Shown here piece by piece: positions 34,721 through 38,168 of a stretch of DNA of 38,168 nt. Made by a program: the position numbers and the translations under genes. The notes under the pieces were generated by a model. It was given only the letters and a program-made list of their open reading frames with translations. It did no database searches and had not been told where the DNA came from. Origin of the DNA: Vibrio nigripulchritudo ATCC 27043 (GTDB lineage Bacteria; Pseudomonadota; Gammaproteobacteria; Enterobacterales; Vibrionaceae); NCBI RefSeq assembly GCF_000222685.1, contig NZ_AFWJ01000261.1, positions 1 to 38,168 of the forward strand, in the 5' to 3' direction. The stretch's first letter is position 1, and every line of letters begins with the position of its first letter.

Positions 34721-35711
34721 ATAAAGCATTGTTTATAGCGTTACTCAAGAAGTCCTTGAAGCTGACGCCATGATGTTCAACCATTTTAGGGAACATGGAG
34801 ATTGGCGTCATACCCGGGAAGGTGTTCACCTCGTTTAGGTAGATTTCATTATCTTCAGTTAGGAAGAAATCAATTCTGGAGAGATCTTTCAAACCCATTT
34901 GAAGAAAGACTTTTCTGGAATGTGACTGAATTTCTTCGATCTGTGCGTCAGTCAGCCTTTCTGCTTCAACTACCGTGAGTGAATGGCTGTCTGCTCCATA
35001 CTTTTCTTCGTATGTGTAGTACCCATTCTCTGGAGCGATGACTTCCCCAGGCTTTGAGATGATCAGTTCGCCGTTATGTTCAAACGCTGCAACTTCCAAC
35101 TCTCTTGGTTTCACGGCTTTTTCGATTAATACCTGATCCGAGAAAGTGAACGCTTTGTTTACTGTTTCACTTATTTCTTTCGATTCCGTGACCTTGTAAC
35201 ATCCGACTGAAGACCCTTGACGCGCAGCCTTTACAAATAAGACTCCCCACTCTTCAAATGCTGTTCTTGCCTTTTCATGAGCATCTTCATTGTTTGAAGA
35301 TAGAAAAACGTATGGCGTGTTTGGAATGCCTAATGCGTCATACCATAACTTAGAGGTAATTTTATTGAAGCTGTTGATGCTTGCTTCTGGTCCGCATCCA
35401 AGATATGGAATTTTTGCCAGCTCAAAGATAGACTGAACATCCCCAGTTTCGCCCGGAAAACCATGCAGGCAAGGAACGATATAGTCGATATGAATTTCGT
35501 GAGATTCACCTTTAAGATTTGAATGCGAAATGTCTAGCTCAGTTTTTTCTCCAGAGCTTAGTCGCCACTCATCTTTAGTCATTTCAACTCGAATGACATT
35601 GAAGCTTGGATCTAACTGAAGTTGTTGCTGAACATAGTTTGCGGAAACTAACGAGACTTCATGTTCGTTTGAGCCCCCGCCGCATAGCAAAAGGATGTTT
35701 TTTCTAGTCAT
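34704..35711 (-). CDS. ddl: D-alanine--D-alanine ligase
   Basis: ATP-grasp ligase making D-Ala-D-Ala for peptidoglycan, 335 residues. Features: LLLCGGGSNEHEVSLVSA at the start (family GG.S.EH.VS), CLHGFPGETGDVQSIFEL, YLGCGPEASINSFNKITSK, the ATP-grasp central part LFVKAARQGSSVGC and VLIEKAVKPRELEVA, the metal-binding end SRIDFFLTEDNEIYLNEVNTFPGMTP. The GETGD loop is GEDG in many homologues; I do not regard it as damaging. Gene order after the vxr locus fits a Vibrio chromosome II ddl. Upstream 187 bp has an A/T-rich promoter region and a TATTGC-TAGC-GCAATA hairpin. Converges on and overlaps the recombinase gene. Confidence 0.95.
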   Translation of the reverse strand: MTRKNILLLCGGGSNEHEVSLVSANYVQQQLQLDPSFNVIRVEMTKDEWRLSSGEKTELDISHSNLKGESHEIHIDYIVPCLHGFPGETGDVQSIFELAKIPYLGCGPEASINSFNKITSKLWYDALGIPNTPYVFLSSNNEDAHEKARTAFEEWGVLFVKAARQGSSVGCYKVTESKEISETVNKAFTFSDQVLIEKAVKPRELEVAAFEHNGELIISKPGEVIAPENGYYTYEEKYGADSHSLTVVEAERLTDAQIEEIQSHSRKVFLQMGLKDLSRIDFFLTEDNEIYLNEVNTFPGMTPISMFPKMVEHHGVSFKDFLSNAINNALSNPTA

Positions 35712-35877
35712 TGATGGGTTCTTTCCATGAAAAACTGCATGCCAATATTCTAATAGTTTGACTATTAATTATCAGTAATTTTTGAGTCAAATCTCGGCTA
35801 AACGGTTATTGCTAGCGCAATAGCCCGCGACATTGAGCAAATATTAAACGTTAAATTCTAAGTGATGAGCAACAAAA

Positions 35878-35893
35878 AAGGGCTAACGCCCTT
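35878..35893 (-). terminator. Terminator of the SPOR-lipoprotein gene
   Basis: AAGGGC-TAAC-GCCCTT stem-loop (extended by AACAAA / TTTGTT pairing); on the minus strand it is followed by a T-rich tail. It is just past the stop at 35899. Confidence 0.85.
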
Positions 35894-35898
35894 CTTTG

Positions 35899-36501
35899 TT
35901 AATTTAGCTTATCCATTACCGGATATTCAGAGTTTTTAATCGCATCAATACTTTTCGGGAAAGGTTTAAGCTTTTGGAATTCTTCTGGCAGTGAAGCGAT
36001 GGCAGCTTTAGCTTCCGCTGACGTTGCGTAGTCACCATAAAGAATTGTGTACCAGTTAGTGCCTTTCACTTGCTTGTAGTTACCCCAGATTGGCTGACCT
36101 ACAGGCAGGCGTTTTGCGAAGTGCTCAAGTTTACTTTCACGGTCCAATGCTATTACTTGGATCGTATAGCCGTAACGAGGATTCGATTTTAGTTGATTGT
36201 CTGTTGGCGGAAGAATCTTGATCTTTTTCTTTTGAACTTGAGGTTTTGGCGCAAGTTTCACCACTTTTTTCTCTTCTTGCATTGGTGCAGCAGCCACCAT
36301 AGCGGTATCAGGCTTTTCTGCCATAGGCATGATTTCCTTCACCGTTTCTTCTTTTATCTGTGCTTGCTGAGTAATCGGAGCTTGTATTGAGTCTACCTTG
36401 TAATCCTCTTTGTAGGATTCAGATGTCACTTCTTTTTCATACGTGTCCGATGCACAAGCTGCTAGCAGCATAGAGAGACTGATAATTGATATCTTTTTCA
36501 T
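35899..36501 (-). CDS. SPOR-domain lipoprotein
   Basis: A 200-residue exported lipoprotein. The signal MKKISIISLSMLLAAC has lipobox LAAC. The middle third (residues ~20-105) is charged and repeat-poor, rich in Lys/Glu/Pro/Gln, probably a flexible spacer. The C-terminal ~75 residues are a SPOR fold: YGYTIQVIALDRESKLEHFAKRLP ... TNWYTILYGDYATSAEAKAAIASLPEEF. SPOR domains bind glycan strands without stem peptides and direct proteins to the division site. It resembles DamX/RlpA-type helpers, but no enzymatic part is present. Terminator downstream. Divergent from patZ. Confidence 0.87.
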   Translation of the reverse strand: MKKISIISLSMLLAACASDTYEKEVTSESYKEDYKVDSIQAPITQQAQIKEETVKEIMPMAEKPDTAMVAAAPMQEEKKVVKLAPKPQVQKKKIKILPPTDNQLKSNPRYGYTIQVIALDRESKLEHFAKRLPVGQPIWGNYKQVKGTNWYTILYGDYATSAEAKAAIASLPEEFQKLKPFPKSIDAIKNSEYPVMDKLN

Positions 36502-36543
36502 GGGTCATTATTACGCTAATTAATTCTTTCCAAATCATGCACA

Positions 36544-36562
36544 TTGATTCAAAGAGAATCAA
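36544..36562. repeat. Perfect 7-5-7 inverted repeat upstream of the SPOR lipoprotein
   Basis: TTGATTC-AAAGA-GAATCAA is a perfect palindrome in the region between the divergent SPOR-lipoprotein and patZ genes, about 43 bp before the SPOR start. Its outer TTGAT/ATCAA resembles FNR half-sites but with the wrong spacing, so the cognate factor is unknown. Confidence 0.45.
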
Positions 36563-36676
36563 GTGCAGCTCTAGATTAATTGTAAACTATCTCGTGACGA
36601 TTCCCACATAATTCACGTGTCAAACCAAAGTGTTGAAACTTTTTGCGAGTATTGTGGAACCGACAACACCAATTGC

Positions 36677-36690
36677 TGTGACAGATCACA
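36677..36690. promoter_or_regulatory. CRP/FNR-family-like operator before patZ
   Basis: TGTGACAGATCACA has the CRP half-sites TGTGA and TCACA but separated by 4 bp, the spacing of FNR sites, not the 6 bp CRP prefers. It lies about 90-100 bp before the patZ start. E. coli patZ is known to be CRP-activated, so regulation by a CRP/FNR-family protein is plausible but not certain. Confidence 0.45.
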
Positions 36691-36778
36691 TCCGCTGTAT
36701 TCAGATCAGCGATAATAAACATGGATGCTTTACTATGCGGTGAGTCTAATCAACCGCTTAAACGTATTTGAGGTGTGA

Positions 36779-38168
36779 ATGAACCGACTGGATAAGCTGC
36801 TAAAACCGACGTCTGTCGCCGTAATTGGCGCTTCGCAAAAGCCATACCGAGCTGGTGAAATCGTTATGAAGAACCTTCTCCAAAGCGGTTTTCAGGGCGC
36901 AATCATGCCAGTTACGCCCAAGTATAAATCGGTTTGTGGTGTACTTGCTTATCCGAATGTTGAGTCTTTACCCATCGTACCCGACCTTGCCATTCTCTGT
37001 ACTCATGCTGATCGTAATGTCGAATTGTTTGAGCAAATTGCAAGAAAAGGTGTGGGCGCAGTCGTTATTCTTTCCTCCGATATGTATGGAAAAGACGCCG
37101 AAGGCATCTCTTATGAATCGAGGTGTCTTGAGATTGCTAAACGATTTAACGTAAGAATTCTAGGTCCTAACAGCCTTGGTCTGATATTACCCTGGCATAA
37201 CTTTAACGCTTCTTTCTCACCAGTAACCGCGCTGCCCGGAAAAATCGCGTTCATTTCGCAATCGGCGGCGGTGTGTACAACAATACTCGACTGGGCGAAC
37301 GACAAGCAGATTGGTTTTTCAGCTTTTATTTCTATAGGGAACGGAGCGGATGTCGATTTCGATGAACTGCTGGATACCTTATGTACAGACAGTAAAACCG
37401 AAGCCATATTGCTCTACGTAGACAGCATAAAAGACGCGAGACGCTTCATGTCAGCTGCTCGTGCGGCTAGTCGAAACCGTCGGATTCTGGTCTTAAAAGG
37501 CGGTCGTTCTATCGCTGGCCAAAAAGCGGCAACCCTTCATACCGGAAGCGTCCCAAGCCTTGATGTGATCTATGATGCCGCGATTCAACGTTCCGGTATG
37601 CTACGGGTAAAAAACACTCATGAATTGTTTGCCGCCGTAGAAACCTTGACTCACTCTGTCCCGCTTAGAGGGGAACGTCTTGCGATAGTTACCAATGGTG
37701 GCGGTCCTGCCATCATGGCGATTGACACACTGATGGACAAAGGAGGCAAACTTGCAGAACTGAGTCAGGAGACCACTGAAAAGTTAAACAGTCACTTGCC
37801 TTCAAGCTGGTCGGGGTGTAACCCCATAGACATGATCGGTGACGCCAATAGCCAGAGATATATCGATACCATCAATACTCTGATGGACGGCGACGAGTTT
37901 GATGCTCTGCTTATTATGCACAGTCCGTCTGCTGTCGCTCATTCAACCGATACAGCAAAAGCGATCATTGATTGCGTCAAATCGCATCCCAATTATAAGC
38001 GATTCAATATTCTTACCAACTGGTGTGGTGAGCAGAGTACAAAAGAAGCCAGAAAGCTGTTTACCCTTTCAGGTATTCCAACCTACAGAACACCTGAAAG
38101 CGCCGTCACTGCATTCATGCATTTGGTGGAATACCGTAGAAACCAAAAACAGTTGATGGAAACCCCAG
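36779..38168 (+). CDS. patZ: PatZ/YfiQ-type acyl-CoA-synthetase-like lysine acetyltransferase (5' part; runs off the window)
   Basis: The open frame starts at ATG 36779 and gives 463 residues before the window ends. It aligns along its whole length with E. coli PatZ/YfiQ/Pka: LLKPTSVAVIGASQKPYRAG, ILGPNSLGL, AFISQSAAVCTTILDW, SKTEAILLYVDSIKDARRF, VTNGGGPA, LTNWCGEQSTKEARKLF and AFMHLVEYRRNQKQL. This part is the NDP-forming acyl-CoA-synthetase-like domain; the ATP-grasp and GNAT acetyltransferase domains should lie beyond 38168. The full enzyme acetylates acetyl-CoA synthetase and other proteins on lysine. Residue 254 is His in LHTGS, where the catalytic phosphohistidine of true ADP-forming acetyl-CoA synthetases is found. 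Divergent from the SPOR gene. Confidence 0.93.
   Translation, partial: MNRLDKLLKPTSVAVIGASQKPYRAGEIVMKNLLQSGFQGAIMPVTPKYKSVCGVLAYPNVESLPIVPDLAILCTHADRNVELFEQIARKGVGAVVILSSDMYGKDAEGISYESRCLEIAKRFNVRILGPNSLGLILPWHNFNASFSPVTALPGKIAFISQSAAVCTTILDWANDKQIGFSAFISIGNGADVDFDELLDTLCTDSKTEAILLYVDSIKDARRFMSAARAASRNRRILVLKGGRSIAGQKAATLHTGSVPSLDVIYDAAIQRSGMLRVKNTHELFAAVETLTHSVPLRGERLAIVTNGGGPAIMAIDTLMDKGGKLAELSQETTEKLNSHLPSSWSGCNPIDMIGDANSQRYIDTINTLMDGDEFDALLIMHSPSAVAHSTDTAKAIIDCVKSHPNYKRFNILTNWCGEQSTKEARKLFTLSGIPTYRTPESAVTAFMHLVEYRRNQKQLMETP

Overview
The window looks like a piece of a Vibrionaceae genome, most likely the second chromosome of a Vibrio. The main evidence is gene content and order. nrdD-nrdG next to a TyrB/AspC-type aminotransferase, pntA-pntB followed by a vxrABCDE-type locus, and a ddl gene beyond it match what I remember of Vibrio chromosome II. 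Several small proteins here (DUF3069-like, DUF3319-like, PF10115 'HlyU'-like, a UPF0181/YoaH-like VxrE) are also typical of the group. I see no rRNA, tRNA, CRISPR array, prophage or insertion sequence; most of the window reads as core or shell chromosome.

Layout. 1-2450 (minus): a histidine kinase/sigma54 response-regulator pair, both with a broken frame. 2560-3450 (minus): a secreted endonuclease/exonuclease/phosphatase-fold protein. 3601-7617 (plus): an FNR/NrdR-type control region, nrdD (frame broken), nrdG and an aminotransferase. 7631-9270: a retropepsin-like lipoprotein, an outer-membrane barrel and a YgiW/YdeI-type protein. 9433-13446 (plus): cobyric acid synthase overlapping modABC. 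13433-16583: an AraC-type regulator divergent from a TonB-dependent receptor, with a Fur-like box and direct repeats between them. 16657-18305 (minus): an OmpA-like porin and a DUF3069-like protein. 18448-23560: two diguanylate cyclases, SelO, a cold-shock protein, a ComFB-like protein and a PF10115 protein. 23851-26810: pntAB. 27032-31378: the vxrABCDE-like envelope-stress locus. 31817-36501: a lipoprotein, YciH/SUI1, a DUF3319-like protein, an atypical tyrosine recombinase, D-Ala-D-Ala ligase and a SPOR lipoprotein. 36779-end: the N-terminal half of a PatZ-like protein.

How the genes work together. The nrdDG block supplies deoxynucleotides without oxygen, and its upstream region has the sites expected for FNR activation and NrdR repression. 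cobQ-modABC couples corrinoid assembly to molybdate uptake in one overlapping unit. The AraC/receptor pair looks like a substrate-responsive iron or haem uptake module under Fur. A diguanylate cyclase divergent from a ComFB-like protein could be a c-di-GMP maker/receiver pair. The vxr locus and ddl concern the cell envelope and wall.

Four otherwise intact genes (response regulator, kinase, nrdD, diguanylate cyclase) each need a single base added or removed, at or beside a short homopolymer, to regain a normal reading frame. The simplest explanation is sequencing or assembly indels, so these are reported as whole genes with a broken frame. No wholly new system is evident. The most unusual items are a tyrosine recombinase with a Gln in place of the usual box-II His, a near-perfect 48-nt hairpin in the non-coding region before it, and a PatZ homologue that keeps a His at the acyl-CoA-synthetase phosphohistidine position.
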